Shown here: positions 8,746 to 18,766 of the stretch, in pieces
How positions within the stretch are numbered: position 1 is the first letter of the stretch
Layout of the letters: each line of letters begins with the position of its first letter
Assembly: GCF_016406325.1 (NCBI RefSeq)
Contig: NZ_CP066370.1
Location: forward strand, 2,728,001 to 2,792,000
Direction of reading: 5' to 3'
DNA from: Shewanella putrefaciens
GTDB lineage: Bacteria; Pseudomonadota; Gammaproteobacteria; Enterobacterales; Shewanellaceae
Length of the DNA: 64,000 bases
Program-made: the position numbers and the translations under genes
Notes under the pieces: model-generated
Seen by the model: only the letters and a program-made list of their open reading frames with translations
What the model was told of the DNA's origin: nothing
Database searches by the model: none

Positions 8746-11700
8746 TTAACTAATCTCTTTTAGTAAACGTCCGGCCTCATCCTGTTGGTGTTCATTACCA
8801 TCTATTTGCACTTCTTTGAGCAATGCTTTTGCACTATCACTGTCGTCAATTTCAATATAAGCACGGGCTAAATCCAGTTTGGCACTGACCGAGTTTTCTT
8901 CATCATCGACATCAATCATAGCGGCATCGCCAAGTAAGGCACCAACGTCACTCATCTCAATGTCAACTTCAGGATAGAGATCTATATCGGAGCGATCTTG
9001 CTCCGCATCGTTAAGTAATTTATCGATATCAATAAAACCATTTTCATTCTGGAAGTTGGTCAAATCGTGCTCTGGCACTAATTTTTTTGATTGACGGGAT
9101 TCCTGCGCATCCAATGCGGCTAAGGCTTCATCGACCGTCAGAGTATGTTCATCATCGAGGGCAAAGCTATCTTCGGTCGTTAATATATCATCGTCATCAA
9201 AATCGGTATTTGCGGTAAATGCCGCAAGAACACTGTCATCACTCAGATCAAGATCTGTGCTTAAATCGAGATCATCATCAAGATTAAAGTCAATTTTAGG
9301 CTCAGCCCTAGTGGTTTCTGATGGAAAATCAAGCGCGCTCGACTTAGCAATCACTGGTGCATCTAAACTCGCATCCATCGACTCATCGAGGGTTGGTGTG
9401 ATATTAACCTTAGGCTCTGGGGATGTAGACGCAAAATCAAGCTCTGTATCCCAATCCAGCACGTGGGGTTCTTTACTCTTATTTGCTTTTAAATCATTGA
9501 AGAAAGAGGATTCTTTTTCCTTAGCACTCGCTGCTGCAGCAACAGTAGCGGCCAGCGCCGCTGTAGTCAGAGCATCGGAATTAACATCATCACTATTGAA
9601 ACCGGTGAATTTTGCGTCTTCGGCAGTCGCATCGATATTATCACTGAGGTCTTCTACTAAGGTAAAAGTATCATCAGTGCCGTCAAGCGCGTGGCTAGCT
9701 CCAATCCCTTTGAGTAAATTATCTTCATCTGTAGGACTTTCTTGAGTATCAAGCGGCGTCGTTTCTATATCAAAGTTGAAATCATCACTGTCAGCTTCTC
9801 CCTGTTCTGGAACATCAAACTCAGCTAAAAGTGCATCAAGATCATCTTCTGAATCTGAAAGATCTTCGGGTAATGATGCTTCGAGTTCTTCGGCAATCTC
9901 ATCATGCATGCCGCGATTATCGGCAATACTTGGTGTATCGACTGTTCCCGTTTCTGAAAATATATCGCTGTGGGGAGCAATATCGTCTTCATCTTGCATA
10001 TCAAATTCGGCAAGAAGCTGTTCAAGATCATCATCGGTGGCTGACAAATTGGTATCGAGTTCATCTTCGAGCTCAGCAGCGATTTCTTGGGCAACGTCAT
10101 CATCCACAGATACAGCAGCACTGGCTGGCTCATCAAACCCAGCAAGTAAGGTATCAATATCCTCGGTATCGGCTACTGCAATATCATTCAGTTCTTCATC
10201 TAATTCAGCAGCAATTTCATCGCGTAAATCGGGTTCAGGGGCGGTAGGCTTATCAAAATCCGCCAATAAGGCATCAATATCATCAATCTCTTCTACCCCC
10301 AAAGACTCAAGATCACTGTCGAGTTCTGCGGCAATTTCCTCACCAAGATCAGCAGCCTGTTCTGAAGGTGTAAGTTTATCGAAATCGGCAAGTAACGCAT
10401 CGATATCATCATTGTTATCGATATCAAGATCATCTAACTCAGCATCCAGTTCTGCGGCAATTTCAGCGCCTAAATCAATGCTTGCATCATTGTTCTCCGG
10501 AGTTTCAATATCCGTAAAATCATCAGTATCAACCGACGCTTCAGCAACATTCGCTAAGGTATCAACATCATCAGGGGCTTGATTGGCTGAGTCTTCCGTG
10601 CCAAGTCCCGCCAACAGAGCATCGAGATCTTCCTCCTCAAGAATGTTCCCTGATTTAGGTTTATCCTCAACGGATTCCTCCTCTTGATCGCCCATAGCCT
10701 CAGCCCAAAGGTCATCAAGTGATTGACCTTCGTCTTCTTCAAATTGTGGTTCTGCTTGCGTACTGCCTGTATCGATAAACATTTCAGAGGCGATGTTCAT
10801 CTGTTCATCACTATCAACCATACCTTGTTCAGGTTGCAGGCTTACACTGCCAACATCTAATAAGCTATCTATAGAATCAGCATGATCCGTATCTAAATGA
10901 ATGGCCATATCATGGAGGTCATCCTCATCCATCGATAAGATACTGGCTCCTGTCGCCATACCTGCGCCAGCGGCAGCCATAGCGGCTTGTTGCGCCGCTA
11001 ACTCACGGCGCTCTTTATTACGTTTACGACGAAGCATCATAAATACAAGTAATAAAATCAGTAGCGCAGGTATTACTGCGGCTGCAATTAACATTGCAGG
11101 ATTATTGATAATCTTCCGCCATAAGTCATCTGGCTCTATTGGCATATCGGGTTCAGAAACGGAAACAACATCAGCGGATTGTGCCGCTTCCACTTCTGCT
11201 TTTAACGCTTGGTTCTGCTGCTTACTAGCAAGAAGCGTTTCTTCAAGTACCGCAATTTGTTGATTTAATTCTTCAACCTTAGCTTTTAATGCTTCAACAT
11301 CCGAGTTACGAACTGAGAGTTGATCTTGGGTTCGAGCTAATTCATCGGTCAAAGAGAGGGTTTTCCGCTCCGCAGCCTCTAGGCGTGCATTGACATCCGA
11401 ACTCAACATTTTAGGTTCAGACTTAACCACAGTGGCTGTTTTTGCCACAGCATCCTGTTTAGATTCAACAGGTTCAGACTTTGGCTCAACTTTAGGTTCA
11501 ACCTTAAGCTCAGTTTTAGGTTCAACCTTAACAACAGGAGCAACGACAGGTGATGTCTGCGCAATGGCTTTCGTGGTGTTAGGTTCTTTAGCGCGAGGAG
11601 TGGTTGTCTTAGCTGGAGATTTTACGCCTGCACGCGCTAACTTATCATCACGTTCAGCACGAGCAATTGCCACACTATTGGGAATGGCAAGCATGACTTC

Positions 11701-12039
11701 TTTCGAAGGAATAAGCAAAATCATGCCACGCTCAAGGCTGTTGTAATTATCAGAGTTAAAGGCGTGGGGGTTGGCTTCAAATAAAGCAGCCATAACTTGA
11801 TAGACACTCACACTCGCATCGGGGCGGACTTTTTGTGCAATACTCCAAAAAGTGTCTTTTGAGGTCGTTGGACCATATTGTTGATTAACTTGACGGATCT
11901 GTCCGTCTGGCCCCATGATTTTTAAAGGTTTTACTTTAGGCGTATCTGCAGCAACAGCGGGATCAATAAAATAAGCAGTAGAAGAAACAGCTAAAACAGT
12001 GGCCATTAGACCGACAAGATACGAAGTGCGAAATTTCAT
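8746..12039 (-). CDS. fimV: FimV/HubP-like polar landmark protein
   Basis: Large inner-membrane protein of the FimV/HubP family, which organises the cell pole (type IV pili, chemoreceptors, chromosome origin) in Pseudomonas, Vibrio and Shewanella. The start MKFRTSYLVG at 12039 is chosen because ggaagg lies just before it and a signal peptide follows (to about residue 30); 1097 aa. A LysM-like segment lies at about 52-115, then a Lys/Pro/Glu linker, a coiled coil at about 217-290 and one membrane span at about 315-336. The long cytoplasmic part is very acidic, with tandem repeats. The C-terminal FimV domain (SAKLDLARAYIEIDDSDSA) fills the last 50 residues. Order asd-fimV-truA is the same as in Pseudomonas aeruginosa. 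Confidence 0.93.
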   Translation of the reverse strand: MKFRTSYLVGLMATVLAVSSTAYFIDPAVAADTPKVKPLKIMGPDGQIRQVNQQYGPTTSKDTFWSIAQKVRPDASVSVYQVMAALFEANPHAFNSDNYNSLERGMILLIPSKEVMLAIPNSVAIARAERDDKLARAGVKSPAKTTTPRAKEPNTTKAIAQTSPVVAPVVKVEPKTELKVEPKVEPKSEPVESKQDAVAKTATVVKSEPKMLSSDVNARLEAAERKTLSLTDELARTQDQLSVRNSDVEALKAKVEELNQQIAVLEETLLASKQQNQALKAEVEAAQSADVVSVSEPDMPIEPDDLWRKIINNPAMLIAAAVIPALLILLLVFMMLRRKRNKERRELAAQQAAMAAAGAGMATGASILSMDEDDLHDMAIHLDTDHADSIDSLLDVGSVSLQPEQGMVDSDEQMNIASEMFIDTGSTQAEPQFEEDEGQSLDDLWAEAMGDQEEESVEDKPKSGNILEEEDLDALLAGLGTEDSANQAPDDVDTLANVAEASVDTDDFTDIETPENNDASIDLGAEIAAELDAELDDLDIDNNDDIDALLADFDKLTPSEQAADLGEEIAAELDSDLESLGVEEIDDIDALLADFDKPTAPEPDLRDEIAAELDEELNDIAVADTEDIDTLLAGFDEPASAAVSVDDDVAQEIAAELEDELDTNLSATDDDLEQLLAEFDMQDEDDIAPHSDIFSETGTVDTPSIADNRGMHDEIAEELEASLPEDLSDSEDDLDALLAEFDVPEQGEADSDDFNFDIETTPLDTQESPTDEDNLLKGIGASHALDGTDDTFTLVEDLSDNIDATAEDAKFTGFNSDDVNSDALTTAALAATVAAAASAKEKESSFFNDLKANKSKEPHVLDWDTELDFASTSPEPKVNITPTLDESMDASLDAPVIAKSSALDFPSETTRAEPKIDFNLDDDLDLSTDLDLSDDSVLAAFTANTDFDDDDILTTEDSFALDDEHTLTVDEALAALDAQESRQSKKLVPEHDLTNFQNENGFIDIDKLLNDAEQDRSDIDLYPEVDIEMSDVGALLGDAAMIDVDDEENSVSAKLDLARAYIEIDDSDSAKALLKEVQIDGNEHQQDEAGRLLKEIS
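9810..10480 (-). repeat. Acidic tandem repeats inside fimV
   Basis: The cytoplasmic region of FimV holds five or six copies of a unit of roughly 40-45 residues. Each pairs an EIAAELDxELxxL segment with a DDIDALLADFD segment (variants EDIDTLLAGFD, DDLEQLLAEFD, DDLDALLAEFD). Copies are diverged at the DNA level, so this is an old expansion. HubP of Vibrio and Shewanella has comparable repeats. Boundaries are approximate. Confidence 0.75.
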
Positions 12040-12161
12040 CAATCCTTCCCTTTGAAGCGCTGTAAAGTTATCTCGCTGATAACAGGCTTTAGGCAATTGT
12101 ATTTATTGAGATTACTATAAACTAGAAATCCCCGCCCTGCTACTGTTCACAATTGTAAAAC

Positions 12162-12190
12162 AAAAAAAGCCCGCTGACAGCAGGCTTTTT
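12162..12190 (-). terminator. asd rho-independent terminator (bidirectional shape)
   Basis: On the minus strand agcctgct / agcgggct arms (one G-U pair) are followed by seven T (aaaaaaa at 12162-12168). A T-run also flanks the other side. It lies 27 bases past the asd stop. Confidence 0.8.
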
Positions 12191-12216
12191 CAATGGCATC
12201 AAATGCACGTTAATAC

Positions 12217-13233
12217 TTAGTAATAATCTCTCACTAAGATCTCGGCAATTTGCACACTATTTAAGGCTGCACCTTTACGAATATTGTCAGACACGACCCA
12301 CAGATTAATGCCGTGAGAATGAGAAATATCCTTACGAATGCGACCCACATAAACCGGATCGGTTCCTGCGGCATCGGTCACTGCTGTTGGATAATCCTCA
12401 TCGGATTCAAACAATACCACTCCTTCGGCATTACGCAGTAAAGCTTTAACGTCTTCGGCATCAACAGGCTGACGGGTTTCGATATTAATGGCTTCCGAGT
12501 GACCATAAAACACAGGCACACGTACAGCTGTCGCATTCACTAAAATCTCATCGTCACCGAAAATCTTCTGGGTTTCCCAGACCATTTTCATTTCTTCTTT
12601 GGTATAGCCGTTATCCATAAATTTATCGATTTGTGGCAATACGTTAAAAGCGATTTGCTTCGGATAGACTTCAGCGTCAGCGGGTAAACCTTGCAGTAAT
12701 TTAGTGCACTGATGCGCTAACTCTTCAATGGCTTTTTTACCTGTACCCGATACTGACTGATAAGTCGCGACATTAATACGGCTGATCCCATAGGCATCAT
12801 AAATAGGCTTAAGTGCCACCAACATTTGAATCGTTGAGCAATTTGGGTTAGCGATGATATTGCGATTGCGAAAATCCGCGATAGCATGCGGATTCACTTC
12901 AGGTACAACCAAAGGAATATCGATGTCGTATCTAAAGTGAGAGGTGTTATCAATCACAACACAACCTGCTTCAGCGGCAATCGGTGCCCATATGGCAGAA
13001 ACATCACCACCAGCAGAGAAGAAACCGATTTGGGCTTGACTCCAATCGAAGGTCTCTACGTCCAGAATGGTAATTTGTTTGCCATGAAAGCTGACCGTTT
13101 CACCGGCGCTGCGGCTACTGGCTAAAGGGTACAAATTGGCAACCGGGAAATTACGCTCTTCAAGGATCTCAATCATAGTTTGACCCACTGCGCCCGACGC
13201 ACCTAAAACGACAACATTAAATTCCTGTGACAT
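12217..13233 (-). CDS. asd: Aspartate-semialdehyde dehydrogenase
   Basis: Reduces aspartyl phosphate to aspartate semialdehyde, the branch point to lysine/diaminopimelate, threonine and methionine. The start MSQEFNVVVLGASGAVGQ at 13233 is preferred: it is 2 bp past the pdxB stop, an aggag sequence lies in the end of pdxB, and the NADP-binding GxSGxVG then falls at residues 11-17. Length is 338 aa. The nucleophile is C132 in ANPNCSTIQM, so this is a catalytic Asd and not the cysteine-less Usg paralogue. The histidine motif is in VPVFYGHSEAINIE. Tight spacing with pdxB implies an operon. Confidence 0.95.
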   Translation of the reverse strand: MSQEFNVVVLGASGAVGQTMIEILEERNFPVANLYPLASSRSAGETVSFHGKQITILDVETFDWSQAQIGFFSAGGDVSAIWAPIAAEAGCVVIDNTSHFRYDIDIPLVVPEVNPHAIADFRNRNIIANPNCSTIQMLVALKPIYDAYGISRINVATYQSVSGTGKKAIEELAHQCTKLLQGLPADAEVYPKQIAFNVLPQIDKFMDNGYTKEEMKMVWETQKIFGDDEILVNATAVRVPVFYGHSEAINIETRQPVDAEDVKALLRNAEGVVLFESDEDYPTAVTDAAGTDPVYVGRIRKDISHSHGINLWVVSDNIRKGAALNSVQIAEILVRDYY

Positions 13234-13235
13234 AG

Positions 13236-14366
13236 CTACTGACCGACTCCTGAAAACCCTAAATTGGATAACCAATCTACCTCAAGTTGACCGTCATACG
13301 CCAGCGCCAATGCACTAAATTCGCGTCGATGTCGGTGATTTTTTCTCATAGTGTCAAAGCCATTCTCATTTAAGAATATATTTCGGAACATCTTGTCATC
13401 ATCGCGCAAATCATAAACAAAACGTGCCAACTGTAAGAGTGCCTTTTCGTCAGGTGCTGTCGCCAGTTCAACTGCCTTAATATTAAAGCTTGGCAAGAGA
13501 TCCAGCAGGCTTTTATCGGCAGCAATATTAAGTAACTGACACAGTTTTTGATAGAGCATAAAAGTGCCGCGCGCCTTACCTTCTAGGCTGTAACCTGCAA
13601 TGTGCGGCGTGGCAAATTCAGCCAGTGGCACGAGTTCTGGCATAGGTGTTGGCTCGCCTTCCCACACATCGAGTACAAGTTTGAGATCATCACGCTGGCG
13701 TTTAACTCTGACAAGTGCTTTGTTATCTATCACATCGCCACGACAGCAATTCACTAACCATATATTGGGTTTGAGCGCTTTTAAGCGCGCCTCATCGAAT
13801 AAATGTTTGGTTTTATGCTCGCCCGTGCGCGTGATGGGCACATGCAAACTGATGATATCGGCCTGTGCCATGATAGTCTCTAAGCTCACAAAACTGCGCG
13901 GATCGCCCTGTTTCTCTTTGATGGGATCATTAAGCAACACCTTAATACCATAGGCTTGCAAACATTTTGCTGTTGCAGTACCAGTATTGCCCGCGCCCAC
14001 TATGCCGACGACCTTGCCCTTAAGCGGCGAATTAAAGCGCTGTGCTAGCTCCAGCATAGCGATAAAAGCAAATTCCCCCACCGCAGTCGCATTGCAACCT
14101 GGCGCATTAGAGAAGGGGATATTACGCTCGCCAAGGTAGGCTAAATCCACATGATCTGTGCCTATAGTGGCACTGCCGACAAACTTCAGTTGATGATTGT
14201 CCGAGAGCAACTCGGCATTCACTTTGGTGACTGAGCGCACTAATAACACATCGGCATCGCGCACTTGCGCTGCGGTTAACGTGCGGCCATTAACAGGAAT
14301 AATTTCCCCGAGATCACCAAATAGCGGTTCAACAAAGGGCATATTTTCATCGACTAAAATCTTCAT
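13236..14366 (-). CDS. pdxB: Erythronate-4-phosphate dehydrogenase
   Basis: NAD-dependent 2-hydroxyacid dehydrogenase of the DXP-dependent pyridoxal 5'-phosphate pathway. The start [20 protein letters not shown] at 14366 matches the family; the longer frame adds 13 unrelated residues. Length is 376 aa. The NAD-binding motif [17 protein letters not shown] is near residue 118. The catalytic triad is expected in [13 protein letters not shown] (Arg), VWEGEPTP (Glu) and [17 protein letters not shown] (His). The C-terminal PdxB dimerisation segment ends in FRREFSAL-type sequence near residue 350. Located between fabB and asd, probably in one transcription unit with asd. Confidence 0.95.
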   Translation of the reverse strand: MKILVDENMPFVEPLFGDLGEIIPVNGRTLTAAQVRDADVLLVRSVTKVNAELLSDNHQLKFVGSATIGTDHVDLAYLGERNIPFSNAPGCNATAVGEFAFIAMLELAQRFNSPLKGKVVGIVGAGNTGTATAKCLQAYGIKVLLNDPIKEKQGDPRSFVSLETIMAQADIISLHVPITRTGEHKTKHLFDEARLKALKPNIWLVNCCRGDVIDNKALVRVKRQRDDLKLVLDVWEGEPTPMPELVPLAEFATPHIAGYSLEGKARGTFMLYQKLCQLLNIAADKSLLDLLPSFNIKAVELATAPDEKALLQLARFVYDLRDDDKMFRNIFLNENGFDTMRKNHRHRREFSALALAYDGQLEVDWLSNLGFSGVGQ

Positions 14367-14476
14367 GGGCACCTGATTTGAAAAAATGGGAATGGAAGGC
14401 ATCAAGATGCTCGGTATTCTAACAAGACTAATGGGATAAATCCTTGTTGATGCAACAGGTTTACAAAAATGCTCAT

Positions 14477-14502
14477 AAAAAAGGGAAGCCTAAGCTTCCC
14501 TT
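14477..14502 (-). terminator. fabB rho-independent terminator
   Basis: Perfect 9-bp arms aagggaagc (14481-14489) and gcttccctt (14494-14502) with a 4-base loop. They are followed on the minus strand by a T-tract (aaaaaa at 14477-14482). It lies 22 bases past the fabB stop. Confidence 0.85.
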
Positions 14503-14524
14503 CTATCGTATCTGATAAACAAAC

Positions 14525-15736
14525 TTATTTGAATTTACGCATCACTAGCGTGGCGTTTGTACCACCAAAACCAAAGCTGTTACTCATGACTGTATTCAGC
14601 TCAACATCGCGATATTCACGCACGATAGGCATATCTTTCGCCGCTTCGTCCAGATTATCGATATTGATGCTTGGGGCAATAAAGCTGTTTTCCATCATGA
14701 TTAAGCTGTAAATCGCTTCATGTACGCCTGCGGCGCCTAATGCATGACCTGTCATAGACTTAGTCGATGCAATCGGTGGGCACTTGTCTTTAAAGACTTC
14801 ACGTAGCGCTTCTAATTCACGCACGTCGCCCACTGGCGTTGAAGTGCCGTGAGTATTGATGTAATCGATTGGGGTATCGACATCCATCATCGCCATTTGC
14901 ATACAACGCACAGCGCCTTCACCCGATGGAGCCACCATGTCATAACCGTCTGAAGACGCGCCATAACCAATGACTTCAGCGTAAATTTTTGCGCCGCGAG
15001 CCAGAGCATGCTCTAACTCCTCAACCACTAAAATACCGCCGCCGCCAGAAATCACAAAACCATCACGGTCAGCATCATAGGTACGAGAGGCTTTTTCGGG
15101 TGTGGCATTGTACTTAGTTGACAGTGCGCCCATAGCATCGAAGCCCATGGTCAGTGTCCAATCCACTTCTTCAGCACCACCGGCAAACACCATGTCTTGC
15201 TTACCCATTTGGATAAGTTCAACGGCGTGACCAATACAGTGGGCGCTAGTTGCACAGGCTGAACTGATAGAATAATTCATGCCTTTAATTTTAAATGGCG
15301 TGGCTAAACAGGCGCTGGCCGTGCTCGACATGATGCGAGGCACAATATACGGACCAACACGTTTAACGCCTTTTTCACGCAGTGTATCGGCAGATTGTAC
15401 TTGGTTAGACGATGATGCGCCGCCTGTACCCACAATCAGCCCTACGCGCGGATCTGAATACTGCTCTTCAGTTAAATTGGCATCGGCAACCGCTTCTTGC
15501 ATAGCAATGTAGGCATAAGCTGCCGCATCACCCATAAAACGCAATGCCTTACGATCGATATGCTCAGCAGGGTTTAACTTGATGTCACCCCATACATGGC
15601 TACGTAATTGCATCTCTTCAAACTGAGCTGAATGCGTAATACCACTGCGGCCCGCTTTCAGTGACTCGGTCACTTCTTGCTTGTTATTACCGATACTTGA
15701 AACAACACCCATTCCGGTGATCACGACTCTTTTCAT
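14525..15736 (-). CDS. fabB: Beta-ketoacyl-ACP synthase I
   Basis: Elongating condensing enzyme of fatty-acid synthesis, needed for the unsaturated branch. The start [18 protein letters not shown] at 15736 fits E. coli FabB (403 aa here). An ATG eight codons upstream (15760) has a better ribosome site (gtagg, 7 bases), so the true protein may carry an extra MYTMDSNK. The catalytic Cys is C161 in [15 protein letters not shown]. The two histidines are in [11 protein letters not shown] and [15 protein letters not shown], and the C-terminal [14 protein letters not shown] loop is complete. It is divergent from mnmC, the same arrangement as in E. coli. Confidence 0.95.
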   Translation of the reverse strand: MKRVVITGMGVVSSIGNNKQEVTESLKAGRSGITHSAQFEEMQLRSHVWGDIKLNPAEHIDRKALRFMGDAAAYAYIAMQEAVADANLTEEQYSDPRVGLIVGTGGASSSNQVQSADTLREKGVKRVGPYIVPRIMSSTASACLATPFKIKGMNYSISSACATSAHCIGHAVELIQMGKQDMVFAGGAEEVDWTLTMGFDAMGALSTKYNATPEKASRTYDADRDGFVISGGGGILVVEELEHALARGAKIYAEVIGYGASSDGYDMVAPSGEGAVRCMQMAMMDVDTPIDYINTHGTSTPVGDVRELEALREVFKDKCPPIASTKSMTGHALGAAGVHEAIYSLIMMENSFIAPSINIDNLDEAAKDMPIVREYRDVELNTVMSNSFGFGGTNATLVMRKFK

Positions 15737-15874
15737 TTTATTGCTATCCATTGTGTACATGTCAGTACCTACTTTTCGCTGAGCCAATAGTATCTGTTTT
15801 GACTCAATTAAGTGGTCAGCTTTCCATAAAGGCGAGTAAAATAATGCCAATTATGAGACCGAGAGTAAATTTCT

Positions 15875-17917
15875 TTGACTGCAGAGCCCAATAAACCTTG
15901 CCAAATTAAGCGCGATTACCTGCAATTAATCAACCTTTATCCCGCAACAGCTCACACTGATGCACACTATCTCAGCAAGTTGAGCATTTATCAGCAGCGG
16001 GTATTTGAGGCTCATTCACAGCAAAAACTCTTAGTATTAGGCCAAATGGGTTTAGGCAACGGGCTTGAACTCTTATCTTGGTGGCGCACTCAGACGAATC
16101 CTAACCAACGATTACTCCTTAAAGTCTTCGAACCCCATCCGATTAATGCGTACGAACTTAAATTACTTTGGGATCAATCCGCCAGTTTAACCAAAGTGCC
16201 TGAACTTGAGCCACTTGCCCAACGCTTACTTCATACAGAGCCGACGGCTATTATAGGTTGTCAGAGATTAATTTTTGATGACGGTCGTACCACAATCGAT
16301 CTGCACTTTGGTGATATTCAATCCCAACTCAGTTCACTCATCAATTCTCCGCTGCACCCCGTTCAGCACTGGCTGGTATTGCCCCATCTACAAAATGGGT
16401 TACATCAGCAGATCCATTGGCAGATGGCAAAACTCAGTGACGATGGCGCCACTGTTGCAACGATTGGATTAAACGAATCAAGCGGATTAAGCGAAACAAC
16501 AGTCAATCGTTTCCAAGCCTGTGGCTTTGAGGTGAGGGATTTTACCTGCGCTGAAATACAGACAAACCCTCAGCCTGATGCCATTTTGTTACACGAGCGC
16601 CACGTCTTACGCCAGCAAGACGCTAAAGCCTATGCCTTTAATCCTATGGCTGCAATCTTACCCTCGGTGCCGCCCAGCTCGATTGCCATCATAGGCGGCG
16701 GGTTAGCCTCGGCGCATTTGGCGCTGTCTTTGGCGGAGCGTGGCCAAAGCACGCAGATCTTTTGTAAAGATGCCAAGCTTGGCCAAGGCGCTTCGGGCAA
16801 CCGCCAAGGAGCGATTTATCCACTGCTGACCCCAGAAAATGATGAATTAAGCCGCTTCTTCCAGCAGGCATTCTTATTTAGCCGCCGTAGAGTACAGGCG
16901 CTGACATCTGTCCCCGCCCCAAATCAAACGCCGATTTCCCATAATTTTTGCGGGGTATTGCAAACCGCCCACGATGAACGCAGCCAATTACGACTCGATA
17001 AAATTATTCAAAGCCAGAACTGGCCAAGTGAAATCGCTTATCGAGTCGATGCGCAGCAGGCCAATTCTCTTGCGAACATTAATATTGACAAATCAGGCTT
17101 TTTCTATCCGCTGGCTGGCTGGGTTTGTCCCTACGAATATGCCGAAGCCGCACTACAAAAAGCGCAGCAGCTTACCGAGGTCAAACTCCATTTGGAGACT
17201 GAGATCCTTGAAATTGAGCATCAAAGTGAAGGTTGGTATTTAATCACCGCTAAGCATCGCTTTGGCCCCTTTGCGCAAGTTGTGCTCGCCAATGGCGCAG
17301 CACTCACGCAATTTGATGCCAGTAACAAATTACAAATTAGCCCTTTTCGCGGCCAAGTCAGCCATGTGCCCACTCAATTTCAATTGAGTCAGCTCGCGAC
17401 TGTGCTGTGCGCCAACGGTTATTTAACCCCAAGTCACCAAGGACTCCACTGTCTTGGCGCGAGTTACGTTAAAGAACCTAAGCATTTAGATTTTTGCCCG
17501 CAGGAGCAGCAAGAAAATCTCGCCAAAATGCATGAAAGTTATCCTGACCAAGGCTGGCTTGATGATATCGACATGAGTGGCAACAATGCTCGCGTTGGCG
17601 TGCGTATGGTGACGCGGGATCATTTCCCTATGATGGGCTGCGCGCCCGATGTGGCGAAAATCCTTGAGGATTATGAGCAACATCAACTCACTAAAGAGAG
17701 TCGCCACTACTGGCAAACCACGCCAGCGCCGGTGCATCAAGGGCTGTATATTCTTGGTGGGTTAGGCTCACGGGGACTCAGTTCTGGGCCACTTGCCGCC
17801 GAATGTCTCGCGGCGCAGCTTTGCGGCGAACCAATACCACTCGATAAAGCAACCCTGTGTAAACTCAACCCTAATCGTATGTGGTTGCGAAAGTTACTCA
17901 AGGGAAAATCCCTCTAG
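15875..17917 (+). CDS. mnmC: MnmC-like tRNA wobble-uridine modification protein (oxidoreductase plus diverged methyltransferase domain)
   Basis: MnmC finishes mnm5s2U34 in tRNA: an FAD oxidoreductase domain removes the carboxymethyl group, and an N-terminal SAM domain methylates the amine. The 680-aa protein starts at a TTG (15875) with gagag upstream; no nearer ATG fits. The oxidoreductase half is intact: FAD motif AIIGGGLASAHLALSLAERG (271-290), GASGNRQGAIYPLL (about 308) and the C-terminal LGSRGLSSGPLAAE and NPNRMWLRKLLKGK. The methyltransferase half is degenerate. The SAM loop reads LGQMGLGNGLELL (55-67) instead of FGTGLN, and the DGFAPAKNPDMW block of E. coli is replaced by VLPHLQNGLHQQIHW (168-182). 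Methylation may be lost or altered. Confidence 0.88.
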   Translation: MTAEPNKPCQIKRDYLQLINLYPATAHTDAHYLSKLSIYQQRVFEAHSQQKLLVLGQMGLGNGLELLSWWRTQTNPNQRLLLKVFEPHPINAYELKLLWDQSASLTKVPELEPLAQRLLHTEPTAIIGCQRLIFDDGRTTIDLHFGDIQSQLSSLINSPLHPVQHWLVLPHLQNGLHQQIHWQMAKLSDDGATVATIGLNESSGLSETTVNRFQACGFEVRDFTCAEIQTNPQPDAILLHERHVLRQQDAKAYAFNPMAAILPSVPPSSIAIIGGGLASAHLALSLAERGQSTQIFCKDAKLGQGASGNRQGAIYPLLTPENDELSRFFQQAFLFSRRRVQALTSVPAPNQTPISHNFCGVLQTAHDERSQLRLDKIIQSQNWPSEIAYRVDAQQANSLANINIDKSGFFYPLAGWVCPYEYAEAALQKAQQLTEVKLHLETEILEIEHQSEGWYLITAKHRFGPFAQVVLANGAALTQFDASNKLQISPFRGQVSHVPTQFQLSQLATVLCANGYLTPSHQGLHCLGASYVKEPKHLDFCPQEQQENLAKMHESYPDQGWLDDIDMSGNNARVGVRMVTRDHFPMMGCAPDVAKILEDYEQHQLTKESRHYWQTTPAPVHQGLYILGGLGSRGLSSGPLAAECLAAQLCGEPIPLDKATLCKLNPNRMWLRKLLKGKSL

Positions 17918-17941
17918 CTTTGCCATCGCCTGTACAAATAA

Positions 17942-17973
17942 AAAAGGGATTAAGCCAAGGCTTAATCCCTTTT
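17942..17973. terminator. Bidirectional terminator between mnmC and the RNA methyltransferase gene
   Basis: Inverted repeat aaagggattaagcc-aa-ggcttaatccctttt with A-run before and T-run after. It lies between two convergent stop codons and probably serves both genes. Confidence 0.85.
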
Positions 17974-17992
17974 ATTATTTTCTGTAAACCAC

Positions 17993-18766
17993 TTAAGCGG
18001 CAGTAACAACAATAGTGTTATCACTGCTGCTAGGTTCAAGACAGCTAGGCTCTACACAACTAGCCTCAATATGTCGGGGCTTTCTCGATTCTCTTGCCAC
18101 TTTTACCCGAGTACGATTGTTGTTATCGCGACTCTGACGAATAAGCGCATCGCCACTTAGGTTCGAAGGTAGACCAGATGCTAGGCTCGATGTCAGGCTT
18201 GCAGCAACGCGATGGGATTTGGCCAATCTGTCGTATAGCAACACATTGACCGAAGCCGCAAGATTCATACAACCGACCGTAGGCACATACACTACGGCGT
18301 CGGCTTTATCGATAATCTCTTGGCCAATGGTGCCATCTTCAGGACCAAACACATAAAAGGCTTTCGCGGGATGAACAAAATCCGGCAGCGGCGTTGCGCC
18401 CACCACCAAATCGACACAAATAAGCTGAGTGTCCGCCGGAATCGCGGCTAACAATGAAGTGACGCCCGTGAGCGGAATGCGCTCGCCAGCATCTTTAGTA
18501 TCGACATGGTATTGCACAGCCCCCGAACGCGCGGCTAACTCGTAGCGCCTGCCGGTATAAAATACGCCATTGACGCCATAACAACCTGATGCGCGCATAA
18601 TGCCACCGACGTTAACGGGCGTTTTAGGATTCACTAAACCAATAAATACCGCGCTAGCATCGAGCGTTTGCTCACAGGCTAATTCAGCACTCGGCATTTC
18701 TACACTCGTTACTTCGGTATTAGTCACTTGCTCGTTGTCAGTCATCGGCTGGGAGCTAGGCAACAT
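17993..18766 (-). CDS. TrmH/SpoU-family (SPOUT) RNA methyltransferase
   Basis: Predicted SAM-dependent RNA 2'-O-methyltransferase; the target RNA cannot be told. The SPOUT motifs are present: NPKTPVNVGGIMRASGCYGV (about 46-65), AFYVFGPEDGTIGQEII (about 133-150) and VYVPTVGCMNLAASVNVLLYDR (about 157-178), which builds the trefoil knot. The C-terminal 60 residues are Ser/Arg-rich and poorly structured (SRDNNNRTRVKVARESRK). The ATG at 18766 overlaps the end of yfcL by 11 bp, implying coupling; an alternative ATG seven codons in (18745) would give MTDNEQ. It closes the minus-strand run of the NAD-kinase-like gene, yfcL and this gene. Confidence 0.85.
   Translation of the reverse strand: MLPSSQPMTDNEQVTNTEVTSVEMPSAELACEQTLDASAVFIGLVNPKTPVNVGGIMRASGCYGVNGVFYTGRRYELAARSGAVQYHVDTKDAGERIPLTGVTSLLAAIPADTQLICVDLVVGATPLPDFVHPAKAFYVFGPEDGTIGQEIIDKADAVVYVPTVGCMNLAASVNVLLYDRLAKSHRVAASLTSSLASGLPSNLSGDALIRQSRDNNNRTRVKVARESRKPRHIEASCVEPSCLEPSSSDNTIVVTAA

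Noticed and set aside
9257..10582. Plus-strand Ser-rich ORFs opposite fimV
   Set aside because: They are reverse readings of the acidic Asp/Glu codons of fimV. They show no ribosome sites and no family.
15805..15823. FadR-like half site (agtggtcagcttt) between fabB and mnmC
   Set aside because: Only the TGGTCAG half matches and the other arm is absent, so it is too weak to call, although FadR does activate fabB in E. coli.
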